Shown here piece by piece: positions 15,285-24,302 of a stretch of DNA of 35,589 bases (the first letter of the stretch is position 1; each line of letters begins with the position of its first letter). This stretch comes from a bacterium (GTDB lineage Bacteria > Planctomycetota > UBA1135 > UBA2386), in assembly GCA_024743115.1 (NCBI GenBank), contig JANSXC010000042.1, forward strand, positions 1 to 35,589, written 5' to 3'. The notes below the pieces were generated by a model. That model saw nothing but the letters and a program-made list of their open reading frames with translations. It was not told the origin of the DNA and did not search any database. The position numbers and the translations under genes are program-made.

Positions 15285-17168
15285 GTGACCGTGAGCCTTG
15301 CCACCGAGCCTCAGAACGAGATCGATTCACCCGCGAACCTGCCCGGTCGCGACGCGGTGGGCGCGATGGGTTGGTTGTTGCCGTTCGCGATCGGGGCCGT
15401 GGCGTTGCTCGTCAGCTGGTCGTTGACGTGGTTCCTCTGCGATGACGCGTTCATTGCGTTCCGCTACGTCGGCAACTTCGTCGACGGTCACGGGCTCGTG
15501 TGGAACCCTGAGCCGTTCGCCCCGGTCGAGGGCTACTCGTGCTTCCTGTGGGTCGTGCTGCTGGCGGGCGTGCAACTCGTCACCGGGCTCGAGCCGAACG
15601 TCACGAGCAACTGGCTCGCGCTCGCGTTCGCGCTGACGACGCTCCTCTTCGTGGCGCGGGCGCTGGGTGCGACGCCGATGCGGCTCGCGGGGCTCGCGCT
15701 CTTCGGCATCGGCACCAGCGTCACGTTCGCGACCTGGGCGAGCTCGGGCCTGGAGACCGCGATGTTCGGCTGCTTCGCCGTGGGGTGGTCCCTGCGGGCG
15801 CTGGCCCGCGGCGGCCTCACGGGTCTGGCGTTCTTCGCGGCGCTCGGGGCGTTGACGCGCCCCGACGGTCAGCTGCTCGTATTCGCGACGCTCGCGATCG
15901 CGCTGCATCGAGCCCTGATGATTCGTCCGCGGCGTCCGCGCGCACTGCTCGCGCTCTGGCCGTTGCTCCTGCCGCTCGCGCACGTGATCTGGCGGCGGGC
16001 GTTCTACGGCGAGTGGGTGCCGAACACCTATTTCGCCAAGGTGGTCGCGGCCTGGCCCGAGAGTGGCGCGCGGTACCTGTTCGGCTTCGTGATCGAGCAC
16101 GGGATGTGGCTGTGGTTGCCGGTCGTGCTCGGGGCGTTGCTCATGACTGCGTTCCGGGTCGCTGCCTGGCGCCAGCTCGCGGTGGAGCGCTTCGACGCCG
16201 GTGTGATGGTCGGCACCTGGACGTTCTTCGTCGGCTACTACGCGTTCGTCGTCGGCGGCGATCACTTCGCGTGGCGGCCGTTCGCGCACCTGATTCCGCT
16301 CGTGTTCGTCGCGTTCGTCGCTGCGTTGCGGCAATGGTCGCGGTGGCCACGGCTCGCGGTTGCCGTGCTCGCGCTGTTCGTGGTGTTCGGCAACGCGTTC
16401 GGTTGGGCCTATGACGGCGCGCTCGTCGGCCGGGAGAAAGACGGTTTCGTGCGCGCTCGCGATGTGGTCGGCCCGCTCGCGCCGTGCTTCGCGGCCTGGG
16501 ATCGCGACCGGGCGTGGTTGCGCCTGCACTACGTCGGACTGCCCCGCGGGCTGCACGCCAGGACGTGCGAGGACCTGCTCGCGCTGTTGCCCGCGCGGCG
16601 CCGCGGGCAGGTCGAGGAACTCGGCGATCGTCGCGGGGTCTATCGCACGGTCGCCGCGGGAGTCGTCGGGTGGGCGCTCGCCGACGTCGCGATCATCGAT
16701 GCGGTCGGTCTCAACGACCGCGTGGTCGCGCGGCAGCCTGCGCCGGCGAGCGAACTCGCGATTCCGGCAGCGGCGCTGCGGAGTGCGTTCACCGCGTTCG
16801 ACGCGGATGGCGACGGGCGGCTGAACGCTCGCGAGATCGGTGCACTCGCGACGCGGGTCGAACTCGGTCGGCTCACCGGCGTGCTCGTGAGTCCGGCTGC
16901 GTGGGGCGATCTGCTACTCGCCCTGAGCGACGGGGACGGTGACGACGCGCTCATGGTCCAGGAGTTCGAAGCCGCGGTCGCGGAGCTTCGTGACACCCGT
17001 CACATGGCGCACGAGCGCGCGCCGCCGCCGGGCTACATCGAGGCGCTGCGGCCGAACGTCGAGCTGCGCAATGGGCGATTCGTCGTGCGTGAGGACGTCG
17101 AGCCGTTGACCGACGCAGAGGTCCGCACGGTCGAGGCGCGGTTCTGGGAGCAGGTCCGAGCCCGCTAG
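15285..17168 (+). CDS. GT-C-type membrane glycosyltransferase with C-terminal EF-hands
   Basis: This 627-residue protein has about ten hydrophobic helices between residues 28 and 380. The first extracytoplasmic loop contains DDAFIAFRYVGNFVDGHGL (Asp53-Asp54) followed by 'VEGYSCFLW', the hallmark of GT-C enzymes related to arabinofuranosyl/mannosyl transferases using polyprenyl-linked sugars. These add sugars to glycans or proteins on the outer face of the membrane. After the membrane part comes a soluble region with two EF-hand loops: DADGDGRLNARE (506-517), fully canonical, and DGDGDDALMVQE (549-560), with Asp instead of Gly at position 6. Calcium binding outside the membrane is therefore likely. 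The start is GTG 15285 or 15291. The stop overlaps that of the convergent gene. Sugar donor and acceptor are unknown. Confidence 0.85.
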   Translation: MTVSLATEPQNEIDSPANLPGRDAVGAMGWLLPFAIGAVALLVSWSLTWFLCDDAFIAFRYVGNFVDGHGLVWNPEPFAPVEGYSCFLWVVLLAGVQLVTGLEPNVTSNWLALAFALTTLLFVARALGATPMRLAGLALFGIGTSVTFATWASSGLETAMFGCFAVGWSLRALARGGLTGLAFFAALGALTRPDGQLLVFATLAIALHRALMIRPRRPRALLALWPLLLPLAHVIWRRAFYGEWVPNTYFAKVVAAWPESGARYLFGFVIEHGMWLWLPVVLGALLMTAFRVAAWRQLAVERFDAGVMVGTWTFFVGYYAFVVGGDHFAWRPFAHLIPLVFVAFVAALRQWSRWPRLAVAVLALFVVFGNAFGWAYDGALVGREKDGFVRARDVVGPLAPCFAAWDRDRAWLRLHYVGLPRGLHARTCEDLLALLPARRRGQVEELGDRRGVYRTVAAGVVGWALADVAIIDAVGLNDRVVARQPAPASELAIPAAALRSAFTAFDADGDGRLNAREIGALATRVELGRLTGVLVSPAAWGDLLLALSDGDGDDALMVQEFEAAVAELRDTRHMAHERAPPPGYIEALRPNVELRNGRFVVREDVEPLTDAEVRTVEARFWEQVRAR

Positions 17169-19066
17169 CGTGGCGTCGCGGGAGTGCTCGGCGCGAGGCG
17201 CAGCCGGCGCATCACGCCGCGGGCGTGGCGTTGGAGCACCGCGGGTGTGGCGTCGTTCTCGAGCACCTGTCGATACACGCGTGCCGCCGCCGTGGGATCG
17301 TTGGTGACTCCGAAGACCGCGCTCTTTCGCCGAGCGCTGCCGTGGTAGTCCGGGAGGACATCGAGGAACGGAACGTATCCGACGGCCATCAGGCGGCGCT
17401 TCGTGACTGGGTGGTAGTCGAGCACGAACGTCTCGCGCCGCGGTGGTGGGAAGCGACCGCTCTCGCGCTGCATCTCGTACCACTCCCAGTCCGCGACCAG
17501 ACCATCGAGGTTGCGCACATCGCCGCCGGCGAAGTAGTTCACGAGCCCGGCGCTGTAGGCGCCGACCGTGCCGTGGCGCGTGAGCCCGACGTCCTTGACC
17601 CAGCGCCCGAGCTCGGCGAGGCGGCTCTTCTCCGTGTGGTAGAACGGCGTGAGCCAGAGCTGTTGGCGTTCCGGGAGGGCAAGTAGCAGCAGGGCGGCCG
17701 GCAGGACGGCGGCGGGCAGCAGGGTCGGCCAGCGCGGGCGGGATTCGCGCGCGACTGGCGCGGCGAGCGTAACGAGCAGGATGGCTACGACCAGGAATGC
17801 GGGCAGCCAGACCCAGAGTGGCAGCCACCAGTTCGAGAACGCGGCTCCGATGCCGTTTGGCCACGCGGTCACGAGCATTGTGGTGGCTAGCGCCGCAAGG
17901 CCGGCGGGATGCCGGGCCATCGCGCCGAGTGCGCAGACCAACGTGAGCATCTCGGGCGCGAAGTACCACAGTGCCTGGTTGTGATGACCCTGGCACAGTG
18001 CGTAGTAGACGTGTTTGGGGACGAACGCGGCGAGGGCGCACCAGAGCACGAGCTCCGTGCGTTGCGGCCAGGTCCGACGCCGCTGGCAGTACGCCATGCG
18101 AAACGGTAGCGCGGCCACGAGCAGCGCGACGATCGCGAGTGCGCGCGCGATGTGCTGACTGTTCTCGGCGAGGGCTCGTGGGGCGAAGAACCAGAGCAGT
18201 CGATCGCCGAGGCGCTCGCTCCACCAGCTCACGTCGGTCCATTGGAGCGGTCCGGACCATTGGCTCTTGATCGCGCCGCTGATCGGCATCACGTGACCGA
18301 ACGCCAACAGGTTGGCGACTGCGTAGCCGCAACCGATCGGTGCGAGCGTCGCTGCGATGCGCAGCAGGATCGGCAGTCCGCCACGGCGCTGGCGGATCGC
18401 GATTGCGAGCGCGATCGTTGCCGCGAGCATGAAGTTGTCGAGGCGCGCGAGGAACAGCACGCCGAGCAGCAGGCCCAGTCCGTACTGAGCCCGTGCCGTG
18501 CCCTGGCCAGCGATCACTCTGCCGGCGGTGCGCAGCGTGAGCACGAAAGCGAAGCCGTTGAGCGAGGCTTCGCACAGCGTGAAGTAGGACGTCGCGCACG
18601 GCGCCCAGATCAGCAGCGCGAGCGCGATGAGGCTGGCCCGCACGCGGTCGATGCCGGCGTCACGCAGCAACCCGGCCACCTGCCACGCGGTCAGTACGAG
18701 CAGGCCGTTTGCGAGCAGGAACGCCGCGCGAACGAGGCTCTCGGGTGACAGTCGCAGCGTCCATTGCACGCCGGCGAGCACGAACTGCCACAGTGGCTGG
18801 AAGCCGCTGGTCGGGTGCACGCCGTCGAACGTGGCGCCGCGCCCGTCGGCCATGTGGCGCGCGATCTGCAGGAAGTAGAACGCGTCGTCTGCGACCGGCA
18901 GCGTCGACCAGTCGTCGATGAGGCGCAGCAGGGGCAGCGTGTAGTAGGGGCCGAACCACGCCAGCAGGAACAGCGTCCCGAGCGTGGCCAGCACCGTCGG
19001 GCGTAGCCAAGGCGGGGGCTGCCGACTCGAGTCGGTGGCGTTCGGTAGCGGAGTGGCGGAGTCCAT
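17165..19066 (-). CDS. GT-C-type polytopic membrane glycosyltransferase
   Basis: This 633-residue protein has a short soluble N-terminus and many hydrophobic helices up to about residue 440. The first loop carries ADDAFYFLQIARHMADGRG (Asp60-Asp61), then 'HPTSGFQPLWQF', the GT-C pattern in which the DD pair is catalytic or metal-binding and G-x-x-PLW follows. The soluble C-terminal part contains 'TVGAYSAGLVNYFAGGDVRNLDGLV', a motif common in periplasmic domains of large mannosyl/arabinosyl transferase-like proteins. It converges on the EF-hand GT-C gene, sharing the CTAG at 17165-17168. Both probably act on the same class of cell-surface glycan. Start ATG 19066; no clear Shine-Dalgarno. Confidence 0.82.
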   Translation of the reverse strand: MDSATPLPNATDSSRQPPPWLRPTVLATLGTLFLLAWFGPYYTLPLLRLIDDWSTLPVADDAFYFLQIARHMADGRGATFDGVHPTSGFQPLWQFVLAGVQWTLRLSPESLVRAAFLLANGLLVLTAWQVAGLLRDAGIDRVRASLIALALLIWAPCATSYFTLCEASLNGFAFVLTLRTAGRVIAGQGTARAQYGLGLLLGVLFLARLDNFMLAATIALAIAIRQRRGGLPILLRIAATLAPIGCGYAVANLLAFGHVMPISGAIKSQWSGPLQWTDVSWWSERLGDRLLWFFAPRALAENSQHIARALAIVALLVAALPFRMAYCQRRRTWPQRTELVLWCALAAFVPKHVYYALCQGHHNQALWYFAPEMLTLVCALGAMARHPAGLAALATTMLVTAWPNGIGAAFSNWWLPLWVWLPAFLVVAILLVTLAAPVARESRPRWPTLLPAAVLPAALLLLALPERQQLWLTPFYHTEKSRLAELGRWVKDVGLTRHGTVGAYSAGLVNYFAGGDVRNLDGLVADWEWYEMQRESGRFPPPRRETFVLDYHPVTKRRLMAVGYVPFLDVLPDYHGSARRKSAVFGVTNDPTAAARVYRQVLENDATPAVLQRHARGVMRRLRLAPSTPATPR

Positions 19067-19147
19067 GCGATGACGCGTAGCTCCGGTCCTATCGGCCGAA
19101 TCGAGTGCCGCCCGCGAGGGAAACGGCTGATCGAGCGTTCGACTGCG

Positions 19148-21346
19148 CTACTCGACTGCGCGGCGGCGGAGCCCGTCGCTGACCGCGAAGCGCGGGCCGA
19201 GCGTGCGCGACAGTTCATCGAGTGCCGCGACGACCGCGGCCCGACCCTCCCGTTTCGCGAAGCGGGTGATGCCGCCGGTGAACGGCGGGAAGCCGATGCC
19301 CATCACGAGGCCGAGGTCGAGATCGTCCTCGCTCGCGACGATGCCGCTGTCGAGGCAGCGGTAGGCCTCGTCGACGAGCGGGTAGATCAGTCGCTGCACG
19401 AGTTCGGAGCGCGACGCTTCCCGGCCGGGGGCGGTGCGCTGCGAACGCAGGCTCTCGATCACGCGACGGCCCGGACCCTGGCCCTTGCCGGCGGCGCCGT
19501 AGATGCCGCCGCCGGTCTTCTGGCCGAGTGCGCCCGCCTTCACCATCGCTGCAAACAGCTCGCAGGGCTGCATGCGATCCGGGAAGCCGTTGTGCATGAC
19601 CTCGCTGACCTTGGTCGCGACGTCGAACCCGACCTCGTCGAGCAGTCGGCATGGCCCCATCGGCATGCCGAAGTCGAGCATGGCCGCGTCGATCGCTTCG
19701 GGCGACGTGCCTTCGACGAGCAACCGCGCCGCCTCGTTGAGATACGGGGACAGGCAGCGATTGACGAGGAACCCCGGCGCGTCGGTCGTGATGACCGGGA
19801 ACTTGCCGAGGCCGACCGCGAGCTTGCACGCGGTCGCGACCGCCCGCTCGCTCGTGTGTTCGCCGCGGATGATCTCCACGAGCGGCATCTTCTCGGGCGG
19901 GTTGAAGAAGTGGATGCCCACGACGCGGTCGCGCTGCACCACGTTGTCCGCCATCTCGGTCACGGACAGCGAGCTCGTGTTCGTCGCGATGACGGCGTCG
20001 CGCGGCAGGCCGCGCGCGATCGCGGCAGCCATCAGCTGCTGCTTCACGCCCATGTCCTCGACCACGGCTTCGAGCCAGAGATCGGTACGGCCGAGATGAC
20101 CCCAATCGGTGCCGATCGCGAGGCGGTCCTGAATGGCGCGCGCCTCGTGGCGCTCGAGCCGTCGCCGGCGCGTGCGCTTGTCGAGATCCTTCTGCAGGCG
20201 CGCCTTGGCGCGGGCTAGCGCGTCGAGGTCGAGATCGCAGAGTCGCACGTCGCGGCCCTTGTTGGCCAGGAGGCCCGCGATCCCCGCGCCCATCACGCCG
20301 CCGCCGACGACGAGCGCGCGATCGACCGCGCCGGCGTCCTCCGACTTGCCGAGGCGCTTACTGCGCTCGGTGAGGAAGAACAGGTGGGTGAGTCCCTTGC
20401 TCTCGGGCGTGACGATCATCGCGCCGAGCGCCCGGGCCTCGGCCGCGAGCGCCTGTTCCGCGGGCATCGTGAACGCGTTCGTGCAGCACGAGAGTGCGGT
20501 CTTCGGTGCCGGATAGAACTTCGCCTGGCCGGTCGCGAGTTTCTTGGTCGCTGCGCGCACGACGAGGCGACGCAGCGGCGTCTTCGACAGCCACCAGGCC
20601 ATGCCGCGCAGGCGCCGTTCCGGGCCCTTCTTGCCCTTGTCCGCGAGTGCCAGGCATTCGCGATGCGCGGTGGCGAGCAGTTTCTCGGGCGGCACGAGGT
20701 GGTCGACGAGCCCGCGCTTCCACGCGGGCTTGCCGCGCAGCATGCGACCCGTGAGGACGAGGTCGAGCGCCGCCGGCAGGCCGACGAGTCGCGACAGGTT
20801 GTAGGTACCGCCGAACCCCGGAACGATGCCGAGCTTGACCTCCGGCAGTCCGATCTGGGTGCTGCGGTCGCTGCTCGCGATGCGGAGGTCGCAGAACAGC
20901 GCGAGTTCGAAACCGCCGCCGAGGCACGGGCCTTCGATCGCCGCGACCACGGGCACCGGCAGCGCGCGCAGTCCGGCGAACACTTCGCGGCCGCGCGTCG
21001 CGGCGCGTTCGCCCGCCGCGGGCTCCGTGATGTCCTGGATGAGTTTGACGTCGGCCCCGGCGCAGAACATGCGCGGCCCCGGACCGGTGACGATCACGCC
21101 GCGCAGTCGGCGGTCGGAGCGGAGCTTCGCGATCGCGCTTTCGAGCGCGTCGAGTCGTTCGGCCGTGAACGTGACGACCGACTCCTCGGGGCCGCCGAGC
21201 CGGAGCTCGGCGATGCCGTCCTCGCCGATGCGGCAGTCGACGGTCGTAGCGCCGGCGTTACCGGTGCTGGCGATGTCGCCGGTCTGGCGCTTCGCGGTCG
21301 TCGGTTCGGAGCCGGGGCGGTCGGACTTCGTGGAACTCGAGCTCAT
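19148..21346 (-). CDS. fadJ: Fatty-acid oxidation multifunctional enzyme (FadB/FadJ type)
   Basis: This 732-residue enzyme combines enoyl-CoA hydratase and 3-hydroxyacyl-CoA dehydrogenase, the middle two steps of beta-oxidation. The N-terminal crotonase domain has 'FCAGADVK' (oxyanion hole), GGGFELALFCD with Glu147, and LPEVKLGIVPG with Glu169, the two catalytic acids. The dehydrogenase domain has the NAD motif VVGGGVMGAGIAG (about 341), NTSSLS, and GIHFFNPPEKMPLVE with catalytic His near 479. A C-terminal HAD domain follows ('PGFLVNRCLSPYLNEA'). The first 35 residues are a low-complexity extension. ATG 21346 overlaps the thiolase stop by 4 bp, so the two subunits are coupled as in fadAB/fadIJ. 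FadB versus FadJ cannot be told apart by eye. Confidence 0.93.
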   Translation of the reverse strand: MSSSSTKSDRPGSEPTTAKRQTGDIASTGNAGATTVDCRIGEDGIAELRLGGPEESVVTFTAERLDALESAIAKLRSDRRLRGVIVTGPGPRMFCAGADVKLIQDITEPAAGERAATRGREVFAGLRALPVPVVAAIEGPCLGGGFELALFCDLRIASSDRSTQIGLPEVKLGIVPGFGGTYNLSRLVGLPAALDLVLTGRMLRGKPAWKRGLVDHLVPPEKLLATAHRECLALADKGKKGPERRLRGMAWWLSKTPLRRLVVRAATKKLATGQAKFYPAPKTALSCCTNAFTMPAEQALAAEARALGAMIVTPESKGLTHLFFLTERSKRLGKSEDAGAVDRALVVGGGVMGAGIAGLLANKGRDVRLCDLDLDALARAKARLQKDLDKRTRRRRLERHEARAIQDRLAIGTDWGHLGRTDLWLEAVVEDMGVKQQLMAAAIARGLPRDAVIATNTSSLSVTEMADNVVQRDRVVGIHFFNPPEKMPLVEIIRGEHTSERAVATACKLAVGLGKFPVITTDAPGFLVNRCLSPYLNEAARLLVEGTSPEAIDAAMLDFGMPMGPCRLLDEVGFDVATKVSEVMHNGFPDRMQPCELFAAMVKAGALGQKTGGGIYGAAGKGQGPGRRVIESLRSQRTAPGREASRSELVQRLIYPLVDEAYRCLDSGIVASEDDLDLGLVMGIGFPPFTGGITRFAKREGRAAVVAALDELSRTLGPRFAVSDGLRRRAVE

Positions 21347-22650
21347 GCGGCCTCCAGCACGACGGCCTGGCCCTGGCCGCCGCCGATGCACAGCGTCGCG
21401 AGGCCGTAGCGCAGATCGTTCTGCCTGAGCTGTTGGGCGAGCGTCAGCACGAGGCGGGCGCCGGTCGCGGCGATCGGGTGGCCGAGCGCGATCGCGCCGC
21501 CATGGACGTTGAGTTTGTCGTCATCGAGCTCCCCGATCGGGGCGTCGAGGCCGAGCTGTTGCTGGCAGTAGTCGGCGGATGCGAATGCGCGCTGGCAGCC
21601 GAGCACCTGGGCCGCAAAGGCTTCGTTGAGCTCGATTCGGTCGATGGCCTGCAGATCGATCTCGGCGCGCTCGAGGGCCCTCGGTGTGGCGTGGACGGGA
21701 CCCAGCCCCATCGTGGCGGGGGACAGCGCGGCGGTGGCGTGACCGCGGACGAACGCGAGCGGTTCGAGTTTGAGCTTCTTGGCCTTGGCCGCGGACATGC
21801 AGAGCAGCACGACGGCGCCGTCGGTGACCTGGCAGCTGTTGCCCACGGTCACATCGCCGTGATGGCGATCGAACACGGGACGCAGGCGGCCGAGCGCCTC
21901 CCGGCTCTGGTCGGTGCGCACGCCGTCGTCACCCGTGACCGCGGCTGCGAAGCGCGGTGGTGCGACGTACGGGGCGATCTCGGCGTCGAATGCGGAACTC
22001 GCGACCGCCTGGGCTGCGCGCTGGTGGCTGCGCAGCGCGTAGTCATCCATCTCTTCACGCGTGATCTCGAAGCGGCGGGCGACGAGTTCGGCCGTGTTGC
22101 CCATCATCAGGCCCGTCGTCGGATCCGTGAGGCCTTCCATGATCGCGATGCGTGGTTTCAGCGAGCGCGGCCGGAACGACGCGAGCGCCGCGAGTCGACG
22201 ACCGAGCGTCTTGGCCTTCTGCAACCGCATGAAGAACTTGACGAGCTTCGGGCCCATCATGAGTGGGAAGTTGCTCATCGACTCGGTGCCGCCGACGAGA
22301 AACACCTCGCCCTCACCCGCGGCGAGCTTGTGCTGCGCGGTGACGAGCGCTTCGAGTCCCGACGCGCAGTTGCGCATCACGGTCATCGCGGGCGTCGTCT
22401 CCGGCAGCCCGGCGCGTAGGGCGACGACGCGGGCGACGTTCGCCTCGCGGGCGTCGGGTCCGGCACAGCCGAGGATGACCTCGTCGATCGCGGCCGGGTC
22501 GATGCCCGTGCGATCGAGCAGTTCGCGCGTCGCAAAGGTGCCGAGATCGGCCGCGAAGGCGCCCTGCATCGCGCCCTGGGCGCGACAGAACGGCGTGCGC
22601 AGGCCCGCAACGATCGCGAGATTCTTCGCTCTCGAGCGCTGGCGCGTCAT
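21343..22650 (-). CDS. fadI: Acetyl-CoA acyltransferase (thiolase, FadA/FadI type)
   Basis: This 435-residue enzyme cleaves 3-ketoacyl-CoA with CoA, the last step of beta-oxidation. All catalytic elements are present: nucleophilic Cys95 in MRNCASGLEAL, 'LNEAFAAQ', His391 in GGAIALGHPIAATGAR, and Cys421 in LCIGGGQG. The His-Cys spacing of 30 equals that of well-known thiolases. The length, about 40 residues longer than biosynthetic thiolases, and a long middle loop fit the trifunctional-partner class (FadI). It lies 10 bp after the ligase gene and overlaps the FadJ-like gene by 4 bp. Family very secure; the symbol is by type. Confidence 0.93.
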   Translation of the reverse strand: MTRQRSRAKNLAIVAGLRTPFCRAQGAMQGAFAADLGTFATRELLDRTGIDPAAIDEVILGCAGPDAREANVARVVALRAGLPETTPAMTVMRNCASGLEALVTAQHKLAAGEGEVFLVGGTESMSNFPLMMGPKLVKFFMRLQKAKTLGRRLAALASFRPRSLKPRIAIMEGLTDPTTGLMMGNTAELVARRFEITREEMDDYALRSHQRAAQAVASSAFDAEIAPYVAPPRFAAAVTGDDGVRTDQSREALGRLRPVFDRHHGDVTVGNSCQVTDGAVVLLCMSAAKAKKLKLEPLAFVRGHATAALSPATMGLGPVHATPRALERAEIDLQAIDRIELNEAFAAQVLGCQRAFASADYCQQQLGLDAPIGELDDDKLNVHGGAIALGHPIAATGARLVLTLAQQLRQNDLRYGLATLCIGGGQGQAVVLEAA

Positions 22651-22660
22651 GGCTGGAACC

Positions 22661-24145
22661 TCATGCCTGGGGCCTCGCGTCCACGAATCGCTTCTCCTTC
22701 ATTTCCGTCTCCATCCCGATCTTCTGGAGCATCGCGTCGAGGCCGAGGAACTCGAAGTGGTTGGGTGACACTTCGAGGCGGCTCTTGAATGCGGTGCGGA
22801 CCTGTTCGGCGGTCGGCTCCTTCAGGCAGCCGTCCTTGAGCGCGAGGTGCACCACGAGTTCGTCGACCTCGAGCGGGTCATCGTCCTTCTTGCGCAGTTC
22901 GATCTGCCACTCCTCGACTTCTTTCATGTCGCTGAGCAACATCGCGCAGTCTTCGAGGTTGACGAGCGTGCCCTTGACCTTGAGCAGCTGCAGATCCTTG
23001 AGGCTCGACTCACGCGTCAGGTCGCTGCTGATCCGTGGCACGGTGCGGCCGCAGTGCGGGCACGGATCCCACTGGATCCCGCCGCGGACGCGATCGCCGG
23101 TGCGGTAGCGGAACACGGTGCTGGCGCGAGCGCGAAGTGGCGTGAACACGAGTTCGCCATCCTCGCCGTCGGGCAGGACCTCGCCGGTCGCTGGATCGAT
23201 GACTTCGAAGATCGCCAGGTCCGGGTAGAGGTGGTAGCCCGTGTACTCATTGTCCCGCGTGGGGCATTCGGCAAACGCCATGCGCGCTTCCGTGAAGCCG
23301 TAGGTGCCGAAGACGCGCACTTCGCCGGCCCCGGCCTGGCGGAGCAGCTGGCTGATCTTGTCCTTGAGTCCGGGTGGCACCCGTTCGGCACCGAGCACCA
23401 CGCAGCGGATCGACGACAGGTCGAGCCCATCGCTCACCGCTTTGCGCAGCAGGTGGTAGACGTAGCCCGGCACGCCGATGAGCGCGTCGGCCCTGAGCCG
23501 CGTGATCGCGCGCAGGTCGCCGGTGCTGCCCATGACCTTCCCGCCGCCCGTCGACAGCGCCATCATGCCCGTCTCCTGGCCCGCGAAGAACACCTGCCAG
23601 AACGCGAGGTGAGGCGCATACGGAAACACGTTCGCGATGCGATAGTCGCTCGGCAGGCGCATGACGTCGACGAGTCGGGCGCCGGTGTCGTGCAGATTCT
23701 GGATGTCGTGCGGCGAGTAGAAGAACGGCACGGGATCCGCGGACCGACCCGTCGTGAACGTCATGAAGCACGGTGAGAACTCGCGCTGCACGGTGCGACG
23801 GACCGCGGCGGCGCCCTGTGTCCATTTCTGCCACAGGAGCGGCAGCTTCTTCCGCAGTGGCCAGGCAGCTTTGATCGTTGCCGGGTCCGGCTGCAGGATG
23901 AACTGCTTGAATCGCTGCGGATCCTCCGGTGTCGCGAGCAGGTCGAGCTTCTGCGTCAGCGGGATGCGTCGCAGGTCGTCGACCGTTCGGATCTGCTCCG
24001 GTCGCACGCCGTTGTCGTCGAAGAGCCGACGGTAGTACGGGGAGAACGGGTAGAGATACTCGCGAACGTAGCGCCCGAGCAGGTGGTCCTGGAGCCGGCG
24101 CTGTTCGGCGCGGTTCGCTCGTTGCAATTCGGACCAATCGATCAT
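22661..24145 (-). CDS. PaaK-like AMP-forming acyl/aryl-CoA ligase
   Basis: This 494-residue protein belongs to the phenylacetate-CoA ligase branch of the ANL superfamily, which activates carboxylic acids with ATP and CoA. Family features are 'SPYYRRLFDDNGV' near residue 36, 'YGFTEARMAF' (the YGxTE motif), 'DGEDGELVFTPL', YRTGDRVRG, and a CPHCGRTVPRI zinc-like motif typical of PaaK. The phosphate-binding loop is unusual: FTTGRSADPVPFF (about 128) replaces the usual SGTTGKPT. It is first in a three-gene operon with thiolase and FadJ-like genes, so its substrate is probably an acid degraded by beta-oxidation. The start is ATG 24145, 10 bases after GGAGG; a TTG at 24151 is too close to that site. 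Confidence 0.85.
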   Translation of the reverse strand: MIDWSELQRANRAEQRRLQDHLLGRYVREYLYPFSPYYRRLFDDNGVRPEQIRTVDDLRRIPLTQKLDLLATPEDPQRFKQFILQPDPATIKAAWPLRKKLPLLWQKWTQGAAAVRRTVQREFSPCFMTFTTGRSADPVPFFYSPHDIQNLHDTGARLVDVMRLPSDYRIANVFPYAPHLAFWQVFFAGQETGMMALSTGGGKVMGSTGDLRAITRLRADALIGVPGYVYHLLRKAVSDGLDLSSIRCVVLGAERVPPGLKDKISQLLRQAGAGEVRVFGTYGFTEARMAFAECPTRDNEYTGYHLYPDLAIFEVIDPATGEVLPDGEDGELVFTPLRARASTVFRYRTGDRVRGGIQWDPCPHCGRTVPRISSDLTRESSLKDLQLLKVKGTLVNLEDCAMLLSDMKEVEEWQIELRKKDDDPLEVDELVVHLALKDGCLKEPTAEQVRTAFKSRLEVSPNHFEFLGLDAMLQKIGMETEMKEKRFVDARPQA

Positions 24146-24155
24146 CGCCAAAGAT

Positions 24156-24160
24156 CCTCC
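24156..24160 (-). promoter_or_regulatory. Shine-Dalgarno of the CoA ligase gene
   Basis: On the minus strand GGGAGG precedes the start region; GGAGG (24160-24156) is 10 bases from ATG 24145 and 4 bases from TTG 24151. It is one of the few clear ribosome binding sites in the window and favours the ATG start. Confidence 0.6.
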
Positions 24161-24165
24161 CTTTC

Positions 24166-24243
24166 GAGGTCACCTCCCCTGAGGTCTTCTAGTCTTCGGC
24201 ACGCCGAGGTTTCGGTCTTCAGGCAACTCTCGACCGTGGTCGA
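24166..24243. promoter_or_regulatory. Candidate operators in the lipase/beta-oxidation divergent promoter
   Basis: The 157-bp divergent gap holds two short dyads: TCGACC-GT-GGTCGA (24230-24243) and GAGGT-C-ACCTC (24166-24176), the latter inside the ligase leader with a further GAGGTC copy nearby. Either could bind a dimeric regulator controlling both directions. No regulator gene is adjacent and no strong -35/-10 pair is evident. Confidence 0.35.
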
Positions 24244-24302
24244 TCTAGAGACAATAGCGGGCCGGTTCACTGCCTGGGTCCGTTCCGTTTCAGACCTACG
24301 CG

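Noticed and set aside
15327..16556. Minus-strand open frame of 409 codons opposite the GT-C gene
   Set aside because: Low-complexity Arg/Glu/His composition and no signal or domain; the plus-strand frame has clear GT-C motifs.
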